From contig CASFGO010000006.1 of the NCBI GenBank assembly GCA_949294335.1, positions 1 through 64,000 of the forward strand: DNA of 64,000 nucleotides, written 5' to 3'. Positions 35,628 through 44,532 of this stretch are shown piece after piece; position 1 is the first letter of the stretch, and each line of letters begins with the position of its first letter. Made by a program: the position numbers and the translations under genes. This stretch comes from an uncultured bacterium (GTDB taxonomy: Bacteria; Cyanobacteriota; Vampirovibrionia; Gastranaerophilales; Gastranaerophilaceae). Below the pieces are notes generated by a model. The model searched no databases and had not been told where the DNA came from. It was given only the letters and a program-made list of their open reading frames with translations.

Positions 35628-37100
35628 TTATATTATATCAATAACATTGATAGGACAATTGCAGTTTAATTCTTCATGGGCTACAACTGTTATATTGTTT
35701 AAAAATTCTGAAAAAATAGAGAATGTCATATGTCTTATCTCCATTGGTACAATAAGTAAAATTTCTTCTAATTCATTTATTTCTGCAATTTTCTTTAATT
35801 TTTTAGCTAATTTACCTGCTACATTCCCATCAACTTTAATAACTGTTTCATCTGTAGAATCAGTTAATTTAAACATTGTATCTAATGTTTTAGCTGAAAA
35901 TTCAATAGCTTTAACTTCATTTCCTCTAGACGAAATGTCTTTTGAAATATGTTTTGCTAATGACAATCTAATTTTATCAAGTAATCCATCTTTTGACGGT
36001 TCATCTGAATAATCATTTATTTTTTCAAAAATATAATCAATATCTCTTATTGAGATACGTTCTCTTATCAAGCTTATGATAATATATTTTAATTCTGAAA
36101 TTGTAATAAAATCAGGAATTATGTTATTAATTAAGAATGAATTTCGTTTCTCAACTAATGTTATATATCTATTAATATCGCTATAATCTAATATCTCTGA
36201 AACATATTTAATTCCAATGAATTCAATAGCTCTTGTGATATATTCAATAGGAGTTAGTCCTTCACTCCAAAAATCTTCACTTTCATCATTTGGAATCCAC
36301 CAAATTTCTTTTTCGGTGATTATATCTTTTGAAACGATTGTTCCTTTAGGTTTTCTTGTTATGTTTAAATCATTTTTAAAAAATGCTTTATGCTCTGGAA
36401 TTGCAATAGTTTTATATACATTTAAGGAATGTACGCATATTGAAAATTCATATGGCTCCAAGTCATCATCGTCTTTAAAAACCATTCTTGGTAGTACATA
36501 TCCAAGTTCATCTGTTAGTTTTTGTCTAAGTTTGACTGTTTCAGACAATAAATCATCTTCAGAATCAGGACTTACAAATTCAACAAGCTCTTCACTTAAA
36601 TTAACAGTAAATTTTTCTTCTCCTATTCTTGAATACATAACTCCTGGAGATAATTCTCTCGTTAAGTCTTGTTTTAATTGGTCTAATTTATTAAGTTCTT
36701 TTGATATTTGATTGTTTAATGTGCTTCTTTGAGAGAGTTCTTCTTTTTCTAAATTTGATTTTATTCGAGCAATTTTTTGTTTTTGCTCCCTGATTTTTGC
36801 CGTAATTTCTTTACAAGTTTCGTAAGGGGTGGAATTAGATGACGCAAGCATTTTTTCCATTTGTGATTTAAAATTGTTTACTTTAACAATTTTATCAAAT
36901 GGTTCATCTTCATCACTTGTTTCTTTATCTCTCATAAATATACAATTGTATTGGAATTCATCTTCAAATTCAACTTCATGCATAGTATACAAATCCCAAC
37001 CTGCATCAGACATTTCATTAAGCAGATCTTCTAATAATTGTTTATCGTCTGTCGGTACTGATTTAATTATGTATTCCATTTTTCTGTTAAACATTCTCAT
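35628..37100 (-). CDS. Soluble FlhA C-terminal-domain-like protein with DUF4177-like N-terminus
   Basis: 490 residues without any membrane segment. Residues about 8-60 (MEYIIKSVPTDD, LLNEMSDAGWDLYTMHE, NCIFMRD) resemble the small DUF4177-type fold. A coiled coil follows (about 100-145). From about 150 on the sequence follows the cytoplasmic domain of FlhA/SctV export gates in order: LRQKLTDELGYVLPRMVF, EPYEFSICVHSLNVYKT, IWWIPNDE with GLTPIEYITRAIEF, PDFITISELKYIIISLIRER followed by ISIRDIDYIFE, and finally LLIVPMEIRHMTF with ITVVAHEELN. The eight-helix membrane half of FlhA is absent. The start overlaps the end of the pyrimidine phosphorylase gene by 14 bases and AGAGG lies upstream. It is the last gene of a minus-strand series with bamA-like and skp-like genes. 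Function unknown; it might bind export substrates or chaperones as FlhA-C does. Confidence 0.65.
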   Translation of the reverse strand: MRMFNRKMEYIIKSVPTDDKQLLEDLLNEMSDAGWDLYTMHEVEFEDEFQYNCIFMRDKETSDEDEPFDKIVKVNNFKSQMEKMLASSNSTPYETCKEITAKIREQKQKIARIKSNLEKEELSQRSTLNNQISKELNKLDQLKQDLTRELSPGVMYSRIGEEKFTVNLSEELVEFVSPDSEDDLLSETVKLRQKLTDELGYVLPRMVFKDDDDLEPYEFSICVHSLNVYKTIAIPEHKAFFKNDLNITRKPKGTIVSKDIITEKEIWWIPNDESEDFWSEGLTPIEYITRAIEFIGIKYVSEILDYSDINRYITLVEKRNSFLINNIIPDFITISELKYIIISLIRERISIRDIDYIFEKINDYSDEPSKDGLLDKIRLSLAKHISKDISSRGNEVKAIEFSAKTLDTMFKLTDSTDETVIKVDGNVAGKLAKKLKKIAEINELEEILLIVPMEIRHMTFSIFSEFLNNITVVAHEELNCNCPINVIDII

Positions 37101-38409
37101 TACCTCTTATTACTTTGTATACTAATTGTTTATTATAATTATTTTCTTCTGCGATACTATAAGCATCATAACAATATTTTTTTACAAGTTCAATATCTTC
37201 GTTCTTATTTGTATATATAGTGAATAATGTATCTCCTTCTTTAACTTTTTCTCCTGTTTTTTTATTTAGAAATATGCCAACACTTCTATCAATATCATCA
37301 TTGTTTTTCATTCGAACAGCTCCAAGAAGTTTACAAGCATATGCAATTTTGTATCCATCAATCCGATTTACGAAACCATTTTGATTACAGCGACAACGAT
37401 ATCTGTATTGAGGTAAATCAAATAAATCATATGAGTCTATAACTTTATCGTTACCTTTTTGTTTTTTTATAATATTTCTAAAAGTTTCAATAGCTTTACC
37501 TGAATCAACCAAATATTTTAAATATTCTTTTGCTTGTTCAATATTTTCATATCGTTTTAAAGTTACTAATGCTGTGGAGGCAAATTCATATGTTAATTCT
37601 GATAAATCCCCTGATTTTATATTACCTTTTAAAAATTCAATGGCTTCAATAACTTCAATAGCATTACCAATAGCTCTTCCTAATGGTTCATCCATAGATG
37701 TTATAATTGTTGTAATTGTTTTGTTAAAATTTTTACCAACATTAATCATTAAATTAGCAAGTTTTTCTGCATCTTCTGTTGTTTGTAAAGATGCTCCAGA
37801 ACCATATTTAACATCTATAATAATATTACCAGCTCCTGTTGCAATTTTTTTAGACATAACAGAAGCTGTTATTAAAGGAATCGAATCCATAATACTTGTA
37901 GTATATTTTATTGCTTGTAGAATTCTATTTGCAGGTGCAATGTTATGAATATTATTAGATATTGCAACTTTAATATTCTTAAGCTGATTAAGTATATCTG
38001 GTATTGCTAATCCTGTATTAAATCCTGGAATTGCTTTAAGTTTATCAATTGTTCCTCCAGTATAACCAATACCTTGTCCTAACAATTTAATCATTGGAAC
38101 CCCAGCAGCAACCATAAGCGGAATTAATGTTATTGTAAGTTTATCACCAACTCCACCTATAGAATGAATATCTATAACTTGTGCAGTTAATTCTTGAAGA
38201 TTAATTATGTCTCCTGATTGAATAAGTGCATCTGTAAGATAAATTGTTTCATTTTCAGTTAATCCTTGAAAATATACAGCCATTAACCACGCACTGATTT
38301 GATAATCAGTAATACTATTATTCATTAAAGAATCAATTATGTAATTAATTTCTTCTTTTGAATGTTCTTTTCCTAATTTTTTATTTTCTATAATATCTAT
38401 AATATTCAA
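37087..38409 (-). CDS. Pyrimidine-nucleoside/thymidine phosphorylase
   Basis: 440 residues, the standard length of the DeoA/Pdp family. Family motifs are seen: ITDYQISAWLMAVYFQGL near residue 35, DIHSIGGVGDKLTI, LLGQGIGYTGGTIDK, and KYGSGASLQTTEDAEKLA. The enzyme splits pyrimidine nucleosides with phosphate to base and (deoxy)ribose-1-phosphate. Together with the uridine phosphorylase at 45752 it points to nucleoside salvage. It lies 2 bases downstream of the skp-like gene and overlaps the FlhA-C-like gene. Confidence 0.93.
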   Translation of the reverse strand: MNIIDIIENKKLGKEHSKEEINYIIDSLMNNSITDYQISAWLMAVYFQGLTENETIYLTDALIQSGDIINLQELTAQVIDIHSIGGVGDKLTITLIPLMVAAGVPMIKLLGQGIGYTGGTIDKLKAIPGFNTGLAIPDILNQLKNIKVAISNNIHNIAPANRILQAIKYTTSIMDSIPLITASVMSKKIATGAGNIIIDVKYGSGASLQTTEDAEKLANLMINVGKNFNKTITTIITSMDEPLGRAIGNAIEVIEAIEFLKGNIKSGDLSELTYEFASTALVTLKRYENIEQAKEYLKYLVDSGKAIETFRNIIKKQKGNDKVIDSYDLFDLPQYRYRCRCNQNGFVNRIDGYKIAYACKLLGAVRMKNNDDIDRSVGIFLNKKTGEKVKEGDTLFTIYTNKNEDIELVKKYCYDAYSIAEENNYNKQLVYKVIRGNENV

Positions 38410-38411
38410 AA

Positions 38412-38861
38412 CTATTTAGTTCCTTTTAATTTTTGTATAACAAGGTCTGTTATATCCATACCACCAATAAATACAGCTCTATCACTTATAATAGCATTAA
38501 GTTTATGTTGAACCATAATTTCAGTTGCTGCAGCTTTAATTTTTTCGTAGATTTCATTTTCACTTTTTGCTTTTAACTTTAAGTAAGCAGTTTCTTTTGC
38601 CTTAAAATCATTAGCTACTTTGTCTTGAAAATTTTTCTTTTGAATAGGAGTATCAATAGCCTTATATTCTTTTTCTTTATCAACTAAATATTGTTGTAAT
38701 TCGAGAGCTTTAGAATCAAGAGATTTCATTGTATCTCTTGCAAATGGTGTTGATTCAACAACTTTTTGATAATCAATATAGCCAATTCCATCTGCTAAAG
38801 CATAATTCCCAACAAATAATGTGATAGCTAAACTAAGAAATAAAAGTTTTAAATTTTTCAT
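38412..38861 (-). CDS. OmpH/Skp family periplasmic chaperone
   Basis: 149 residues with a signal peptide (cleavage near NYALA-DG) and the Skp pattern: a short strand IGYIDYQKVVES, a long charged coiled coil (about 45-110), and a final strand pair LNAIISDRAVFIGGMDITD. Skp guides outer membrane proteins through the periplasm. It follows the bamA-like gene by 38 bases, the usual partner. Confidence 0.88.
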   Translation of the reverse strand: MKNLKLLFLSLAITLFVGNYALADGIGYIDYQKVVESTPFARDTMKSLDSKALELQQYLVDKEKEYKAIDTPIQKKNFQDKVANDFKAKETAYLKLKAKSENEIYEKIKAAATEIMVQHKLNAIISDRAVFIGGMDITDLVIQKLKGTK

Positions 38862-38899
38862 AATAATCTCCTTATATTTTAATAATATGTTAATACATT

Positions 38900-40813
38900 T
38901 TAATACATCAAATCTCCAACACCAAATGTGAAATAACCACCTCTAGATCCGTATTCTCCAGGGTTTGTAATAGGTATACCATAATCAACTGATAATGGTC
39001 CAACTCCTGGGATGTATAATTTTAAACCTACACCCGCAGTAATTGCTTGCATAGGTCTATCAAACAATTCATCTGTAACATATGGGCTAAATACTTTACC
39101 AGCATCAACAAAGAAAGTTAAACGGAGGTTTTTAAAGAAGTTTGCTTTTAGTCTGTCTAAGAACAAAACAGGAGTTGCTAATTCTACAGATCCCATTACA
39201 AAAGCATCCCCAGTACCTACACCATTAACTTTGTAACCTCTAATTGTATATGGGCCACCAAGTCGGTATGCCATAACTTCAGGCATGTCATCGCCATGTA
39301 TTTTACCGCCAGCTCTAGCTGTAAATGATAAAGATGAAAATTTGGCGATTGGTACAAACTTTTTAACCATACCAGATAATTTTCCATTCGTTTTATTAAA
39401 TCCATCTAAACAGAATGCTTCATCAAATCTTGCAGTTGCTAAAATACCATTTCTAGGATTAAGAGCAGAGTCTCTAGTATCGTAAACAATTCCAGGACTA
39501 ATATTAAAGAATATACCCCCTTCTAATTGTTTTGCGCGCTGAGCTATGTCAAGCCCCTTAGCTGCATACATATTAGATATTCTGTTATAGTCCCCTTCCA
39601 TTACATTAATTTTTTCAATTCCAAAAGAAAGTGTAGATGATAAATGTTCATTTGCTTTAATCTTATGTCCAATAGTTGCTTCTAAACCAAATCTTTCTTC
39701 AACCGCAAGTGGAACTTGATAACTTCCTAAACTTCGATAAAATAATTTGCTCATAAAAGAATTATCAGCATTTAAGAAATATGGTTCAAAGAAACTTATT
39801 TCACCTTGCATGTTCATATAATCTTTGATTGTTGAGTCACTCATAATAATACCTGAGCCAACTAAGCCATTAATCCCAAGTCTTTGGTTTAATCCTCTAA
39901 AGTTATTTTCAGTAATCCCAACAGAACCAAAAGCCCCAGTATGAGAATCTAAACCTCCACCTAATGATACCGTTGCTGTACGTTGTTCTTCAACATTTAT
40001 TGTAATATCAAACTTTGTTGGGTCATCTTCGCAAGCTTCTATATTTCTATCAACATTTTTAAATGCTTGCGTAGAGTATAATCGAACTAAATCTTTTTTC
40101 AAGATATTATCATTATAAACAGTACCAGGTTCTGTCATTATATTTCTTGCAATAACATAATCTTTAGTTTTTTCATTTCCAGATATCATTATTTTGTTTA
40201 TAGTCCCTTCAACAATATCAAAGTTTATTGTTCCATCTGGATCATCTGAAACAGCGCTTACTCTAGCTAATATGTAACCTTTAGAGTTGTAACAATCGTT
40301 TATATTTTCAATTGCTTCATTTATTTTTCCGATATTTTGTGGTTGCCCAATAAGAGGTAATACATACTGCATCAATTCTTCTGTTGATACAACAGAATTC
40401 CCTTCTATTGTTACATTTGTGATAGGTAAATTTTCTTCTACAACCAATTTTAAGGTTATTGAACCATCTTTATTTTCAATTGGCACAGCTTTCATTCTAT
40501 CTGTAAAAAAGCCTAGTTGATATAGTGATTTTAATCCTTCTTGTATAGTATTAGGGTTATAAATATCTCCATTATGGATATTAAATTTTGATAAAATATA
40601 GCTTGAGGTTACTGCATTTGCACCAATAACTTGAATATCATTAATGTACTTAATAGGTTGAGATGATTGGATATTGTCTATAATTTGAACATTTTCTGTA
40701 TTATTATCAAGTTTTTCTGAGGCATAAGAATACAAAGTACAAAACTGTACCCAAATAAGTAAAAATACTCCCAATATTATTCTTTTTATATTAAGTGAGT
40801 TCAACAACTCCAA
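38900..40813 (-). CDS. BamA/TamA (Omp85) family outer membrane assembly protein
   Basis: 637 residues with a signal peptide, POTRA domains (about 50-290; for example YNPNTIQEGLKSLYQLGFF and VTIEGNSVVSTEELMQY) and a C-terminal 16-strand barrel typical of surface antigen D15. Barrel motifs include YRLGGPYTIRGYK (the conserved loop) and a final strand ending FTFGVGDLMY. The protein inserts beta-barrel proteins into the outer membrane. Its length with about three POTRA domains is shorter than E. coli BamA and similar to cyanobacterial Omp85. It starts a series with the skp-like gene. Confidence 0.92.
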   Translation of the reverse strand: MELLNSLNIKRIILGVFLLIWVQFCTLYSYASEKLDNNTENVQIIDNIQSSQPIKYINDIQVIGANAVTSSYILSKFNIHNGDIYNPNTIQEGLKSLYQLGFFTDRMKAVPIENKDGSITLKLVVEENLPITNVTIEGNSVVSTEELMQYVLPLIGQPQNIGKINEAIENINDCYNSKGYILARVSAVSDDPDGTINFDIVEGTINKIMISGNEKTKDYVIARNIMTEPGTVYNDNILKKDLVRLYSTQAFKNVDRNIEACEDDPTKFDITINVEEQRTATVSLGGGLDSHTGAFGSVGITENNFRGLNQRLGINGLVGSGIIMSDSTIKDYMNMQGEISFFEPYFLNADNSFMSKLFYRSLGSYQVPLAVEERFGLEATIGHKIKANEHLSSTLSFGIEKINVMEGDYNRISNMYAAKGLDIAQRAKQLEGGIFFNISPGIVYDTRDSALNPRNGILATARFDEAFCLDGFNKTNGKLSGMVKKFVPIAKFSSLSFTARAGGKIHGDDMPEVMAYRLGGPYTIRGYKVNGVGTGDAFVMGSVELATPVLFLDRLKANFFKNLRLTFFVDAGKVFSPYVTDELFDRPMQAITAGVGLKLYIPGVGPLSVDYGIPITNPGEYGSRGGYFTFGVGDLMY

Positions 40814-40912
40814 TCCCCATACTATATAATAAAAAAGTATATCATAAACAAATCTTAAGTTCTAAAAAATTTACATAAATTTGTATAACTAATTTGAAGT
40901 AAAAAAAATACT

Positions 40913-41992
40913 CTATTGTATAATGTTTCCATTATTTATTTTGTAAATGATAACATTTTTTAAGAATTGCTTATCAAATAATAGTGTATCTACAGAAGTG
41001 ATAATTGTTTGTGTATCATTTTCAATTGTTTTTAGCAAATAATTTTGTCTAATATCATCTAATTCTGCAAGAACGTCATCAAGAAGTAATATTGGTGATT
41101 CTCCAATTTTTTCTTTTATAAGAGCTATTTCTGCTAATTTAAGTGATAGGACGATTGTTCTTTGTTGTCCTTGTGATGCGAATTTTGTTGCATCATTATT
41201 GTTGATAAAAAATAAAATATCATCTCTATGAGGGCCAACGCATGCTTGCTTTCTAGCTATTTCTTCTGCTTTTCTTTCCCGTAATTGAATTTCTAAATAA
41301 TTTGCAATTTCTTTAATATTCGATATATCAATGCTATATTTCAAATCAAAATCTTCAAATTCCGCTATACTATTATGTTTAATAATGGCATGATTTTTTA
41401 ATTCTTTTAAAAATTTTTGTCTTAGCAAGATAATGTTTGAAGCAGTTATAACTAATTGTTGATTATATACATCTAATAAATCCATGTTGATTTCAAGTTG
41501 TTTTAATAAATTATTTTTTTGGATTCTAATTTTTTCATATTTACTAAGTCTTTCATCATAAGCAGGATAAATTTGAGAGATAGCTCTATCTAGCCATGTT
41601 CTTCTGTCTTGAGGTGTTCCTCTTAGCAATAATAAATCTTCTGTTGAAAATAGAACTGTTTTAATTGTAGATTTAAAGTTTTTAGGCGTTGTTTTAAGGG
41701 AATTTAGTTTGAGAACTTTTTTAGAGTTTTCAAAACATAAATCCATATCAATGCTTGTATCTGCTTTTACAATATTTGCATCAATTTCAAATTTTTTGGC
41801 ATTAAAATTCAATAATTCTTTTATATTGGATGTTCTTGGTGATTTGAGATGCGATAAAAAATATACACTTTCGAGTATATTAGTTTTCCCTTGTGCATTT
41901 TTACCAATAATTAAAATTTTATTACTTGAGAAATCAAGTTCTAAATTTTTACAGTTTCTGTAATTATTGAGTTTTAAATTAAGAATTTTCAT
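40913..41992 (-). CDS. recF: DNA replication and repair protein RecF
   Basis: 359 residues from the ATG at 41992. Signatures: LKLNNYRNCKNLELDF at the start, Walker A IGKNAQGKTN, KACVGPHRDD-like ARKQACVGPHRDDI, SQGQQRT as ABC signature and LLLDDVLAELD as Walker B. RecF loads the RecFOR system at gapped DNA. A perfect TATAAT ends 7 bases before this ATG, and no Shine-Dalgarno sequence is present, so the mRNA is probably leaderless. Upstream in-frame ATGs lie before the expected transcription start and are rejected. dnaA or dnaN genes are not adjacent. Confidence 0.95.
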   Translation of the reverse strand: MKILNLKLNNYRNCKNLELDFSSNKILIIGKNAQGKTNILESVYFLSHLKSPRTSNIKELLNFNAKKFEIDANIVKADTSIDMDLCFENSKKVLKLNSLKTTPKNFKSTIKTVLFSTEDLLLLRGTPQDRRTWLDRAISQIYPAYDERLSKYEKIRIQKNNLLKQLEINMDLLDVYNQQLVITASNIILLRQKFLKELKNHAIIKHNSIAEFEDFDLKYSIDISNIKEIANYLEIQLRERKAEEIARKQACVGPHRDDILFFINNNDATKFASQGQQRTIVLSLKLAEIALIKEKIGESPILLLDDVLAELDDIRQNYLLKTIENDTQTIITSVDTLLFDKQFLKNVIIYKINNGNIIQ

Positions 41993-41999
41993 AACTAAC

Positions 42000-42028
42000 A
42001 TTATACTTAGTACATGAAATATAATCAA
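42000..42028 (-). promoter_or_regulatory. Promoter of recF giving a probably leaderless transcript
   Basis: On the minus strand TTGATT (42028-42023), a 17-base spacer and TATAAT (42005-42000). Seven bases later the recF ATG begins, where the transcript should start. Confidence 0.72.
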
Positions 42029-42078
42029 AATAATAAACTTGATTTTGATTTATTTAGATGTTAAACTAGGTTACATAA

Positions 42079-42302
42079 GTCGTCACGAGCCTGTGGCACT
42101 CTGCCGACGAAGAAGATTAAGTATCTTCTGAGGAGAGGGGAGGTAGCGGAACGCTACCGCAAGCCAAAAGGTTCATGATATAATAAAAAAGTCGTCACGG
42201 GCCTGTGGCACTCTGCCGACGAAGAAGATTAAGTATCTTCTGAGGAGAGGAAAGGTAGCGGAACGCTACCGCAAGCCAAAAGGTTCATGATATAATAAAA
42301 AA
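42079..42302 (+). repeat. Two tandem 112-bp units built on the 5' end of the next tRNA
   Basis: Units start at 42079 and 42191, each beginning GTCGTCAC then the first 11 bases of the tRNA at 42311 (GGGCCTGTGGC; the first unit has one A for G). They continue with unrelated sequence that has hairpins (AGAAGAT/ATCTTCT, GGTAGCG/CGCTACC) and end in a TATAAT and A-run. A third unit starts at 42303 and continues as the real tRNA. The two units differ at only a few positions. Confidence 0.9.
42291..42296 (+). promoter_or_regulatory. -10 element for the CAT-anticodon tRNA
   Basis: TATAAT 14 bases before the tRNA. It belongs to the second 112-bp unit; the first unit has the same box at 42179-42184. 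No clear -35 box is seen. Confidence 0.5.
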
Positions 42303-42310
42303 GTCGTCAC

Positions 42311-42382
42311 GGGCCTGTGGCGCAGCGGTAGCGCAGAGGACTCATAATCCTTTGGTCGTGGGTTCGAATCCCTCCGGGCCCA
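42311..42382 (+). tRNA. tRNA with anticodon CAT (Met, or Ile2)
   Basis: Acceptor GGGCCTG pairs with CGGGCCC, D stem GCGC/GCGC, anticodon stem GAGGA/TCCTT around CTCATAA (anticodon CAT), T arm GTGGG-TTCGAAT-CCCTC, discriminator A. No CCA is encoded. The acceptor lacks initiator tRNA features, so it is an elongator Met or a lysidine-modified Ile tRNA; the sequence alone does not decide. Confidence 0.92.
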
Positions 42383-42390
42383 ATTATTTA

Positions 42391-42420
42391 AAAAAGAACT
42401 CCAAGTAAGGGGTTCTTTTT
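42391..42420. terminator. Intrinsic terminator after the tRNA
   Basis: AAAAAGAACTCC pairs with GGGGTTCTTTTT (one wobble). Its end touches the stop of the convergent acetyltransferase gene. Confidence 0.8.
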
Positions 42421-42973
42421 ATTTAAATAATTTAGAAATGAGTTGTTTAAATTTAGATTCTTTGTGTTTTATTTCTCTGTGTTTTATTGGAGGGTAATAC
42501 ATTTCTTCCGTCTTGAAATCTTTGTAAGTGGCATTTTTACCTTTTTTAATAAGTTTATCAAGTTTTTTATCAATTTTGTAGTTTGTTGTGCTCATTCCAT
42601 ATTTCCTATAAAAAATATGTGGTAATCGATGACGATTATAACATCCATCTGCAAAAAGATGAAAATAACCATTACAACCAAGTTTTTTGCTATAATTTAT
42701 TGCAAAATCAAGCATTTTGGTCCCATAACCATGACCACTACAATTTGATATCAGATTATCTATATATAGTGAAGGTATATTTTTTCTCCCATCTCTATTT
42801 ATAAATTCTTTGGTGCATTTCATGATTACTTGTTTCCCAAATTCTGATTTATCGGTTGAGAAAAGAATAAATTTATCATAATAACTTTTAGATTGATGAT
42901 ATATTAGAATTTTTGGTAGTTCTTTAATATTTTTATTTTTTATTGGTGGATATTTTAAATGTGTATTTAGCAT
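42419..42973 (-). CDS. GNAT-like acetyltransferase
   Basis: 184 residues. The segment SLYIDNLISNCSGHGYGTKM with LDFAINYSKKLG matches GNAT motif A, where the GHGYGT loop would hold the acetyl-CoA pyrophosphate, and IFYRKYGM fits motif B. N-terminal Lys/Tyr-rich sequence and a basic C-terminal tail (KHREIKHKESKFKQLI) are not typical. Substrate unknown. It stands alone. Confidence 0.65.
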   Translation of the reverse strand: MLNTHLKYPPIKNKNIKELPKILIYHQSKSYYDKFILFSTDKSEFGKQVIMKCTKEFINRDGRKNIPSLYIDNLISNCSGHGYGTKMLDFAINYSKKLGCNGYFHLFADGCYNRHRLPHIFYRKYGMSTTNYKIDKKLDKLIKKGKNATYKDFKTEEMYYPPIKHREIKHKESKFKQLISKLFK

Positions 42974-43079
42974 ATTTTATATAAAATCTCTAAAAGATAT
43001 TTTTGCTATAAATGAAATAGCAAAATTTTTTTTTACAAGTTTTAATGTAATGTGTTTACAAAATAAGGAGCATGATTTA

Positions 43080-43490
43080 ATGGAGATAATAGAAGGCGGA
43101 TGCAGATATGAAAATATAAGGCATAATGCATATTGGAACAATGTTACTTTAGATACAAGATTTCGTCCGGAAGAATCTGATATAAATACAGCAATTAATC
43201 ATTTAGTTGATTGTAAAGAAAAACCTACAGTTGCATTATTAGCAAGAAAAAAATATAGGACAAATAATTATCCTCAATATTTTGAAAGAAACTTATTTGA
43301 TTTATATAAGTCTTCAAAAGCTTTGAGAAATGCTGACCTTGCATATCGTGAAACATTTAATTCTTTATATCCTAAAACAGGTAAAGCAAGAAAACTTTTA
43401 ATTAATAACGAAAGTATTGTTTTAAATTATGTTAAACCTATCGAAAAAACAATTAAACGTTCATTAATTAAGTTTATAAGTAAATTTTAA
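43080..43490 (+). CDS. Hypothetical protein (136 aa)
   Basis: 136 residues from ATG 43080, with AAGGAG upstream. It begins MEIIEGGCRYENIRHNAYWN and is basic in the C-terminal half (KTGKARKLLINN, KTIKRSLIKFISKF). No signal peptide, membrane segment or known motif. It stands alone with about 120 AT-rich bases after it. Confidence 0.6.
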   Translation: MEIIEGGCRYENIRHNAYWNNVTLDTRFRPEESDINTAINHLVDCKEKPTVALLARKKYRTNNYPQYFERNLFDLYKSSKALRNADLAYRETFNSLYPKTGKARKLLINNESIVLNYVKPIEKTIKRSLIKFISKF

Positions 43491-43613
43491 ATATAAAGTT
43501 TTGTAAAATAAAAAAATAAAAAAATAGCAAAAAAAAATATGTTTGTTTTTATACTAAAAGAACACTAGTTAGAATAAAAAAAAATACACTAGTTTATTAA
43601 GGAGGTTAATAAT

Positions 43614-44456
43614 ATGAATTTAAGAACAGGGATTATGGCCCTAACAATGGCAGCTACAGGAGTAGCAGGACATGCTCAACAAGCAGCAAAAACAATGACA
43701 AAAAATGATTCAATCGCTCATGTAGTACAAAAAGCGGTTTCTCATAAAGTTGATTCTGCATCAACAATAGCTTTTTCAGAAGCCCAAAAAATGATGGGTG
43801 CATCTAAAAAAGCTCCAAAAGGCATGGTTACAGTAACAAAACAAAAAGGTAAATTTGTTGGAAAAGTAACACCTCAAGGTTTAAATGGTGATTTAGAATA
43901 TACAACATCATCAAAAATGATAAGAGATCCAAGATTAAAACCTGAAACAAAGGTTACTTATGGTGCAGGATATGTTCATTCTGATTATGTAAAAAATGCA
44001 GGAACATTATCAGCAACAGTAGAAAAAGGTAAAACAAATGTAGATGCTCAAATGTTCTTAGGTAAAACACGCGATGATGTAATCGGCGGTTTAAAATTAA
44101 AAGCTGGTTATAACTATCCATTAGGAAATGGTTTTACAGCAGGACCAGAAGTAGGATTACATACAAGATTAGAAAAAGTAAACAATGATGCAAAAGGTGC
44201 TTTTGCTCCAGAAATTTCAGCTGTTGCTAAATACAAACATGAATTTGATAACGGTGTAAGAGTTGGTGCAGAAGCTGGTGTTGGCGGTGCTGCTAAATTA
44301 GGTTATAACAACAGAGCAACTCACGTTGGTTCTATTGTTGAAACTTATAGAGCTGGTGCTAGTGTAGGTTACAAAGATGTAGAATTTGTAGCTGGTGGTG
44401 GTAAGGATGTTCACTTAGGTAAACATGCTACAGCTGGTATTAGATATACATTCTAA
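43614..44456 (+). CDS. Outer-membrane beta-barrel-like protein
   Basis: 280 residues with an N-terminal signal peptide ending near GHAQQ. After a Lys/Ser-rich linker (about 25-85), the C-terminal 190 residues show alternating polar and apolar residues in Gly-rich strands (KVTYGAGYVHSDYV, GLKLKAGYNYPLGNGF, VEFVAGGGKDVHLG). The protein ends in GIRYTF; a terminal Phe after alternating residues is the usual BamA recognition signal of outer membrane barrels. A strong AGGAGG precedes the ATG. Role (porin, adhesin) unknown. Confidence 0.7.
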   Translation: MNLRTGIMALTMAATGVAGHAQQAAKTMTKNDSIAHVVQKAVSHKVDSASTIAFSEAQKMMGASKKAPKGMVTVTKQKGKFVGKVTPQGLNGDLEYTTSSKMIRDPRLKPETKVTYGAGYVHSDYVKNAGTLSATVEKGKTNVDAQMFLGKTRDDVIGGLKLKAGYNYPLGNGFTAGPEVGLHTRLEKVNNDAKGAFAPEISAVAKYKHEFDNGVRVGAEAGVGGAAKLGYNNRATHVGSIVETYRAGASVGYKDVEFVAGGGKDVHLGKHATAGIRYTF

Positions 44457-44484
44457 GATTTGTTTTATAAATAATTAGAATAAA

Positions 44485-44514
44485 AGAGATAAGGTTTAAA
44501 CCTTATCTCTTTTT
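44485..44514 (+). terminator. Intrinsic terminator
   Basis: A perfect 26-base palindrome AGAGATAAGGTTT/AAACCTTATCTCT followed by Ts. Confidence 0.85.
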
Positions 44515-44532
44515 ACATGTTATATTATTTTT

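Noticed and set aside
41993..42028. Upstream ATGs of recF at 42028 and 42001
   Set aside because: They lie within the promoter (-35 and -10), before the expected transcript start, and add residues foreign to RecF.
42079..42302. CRISPR-like array
   Set aside because: Only two units of 112 bp with no unique spacers; the repeat is built on a tRNA 5' end. No cas gene is present.
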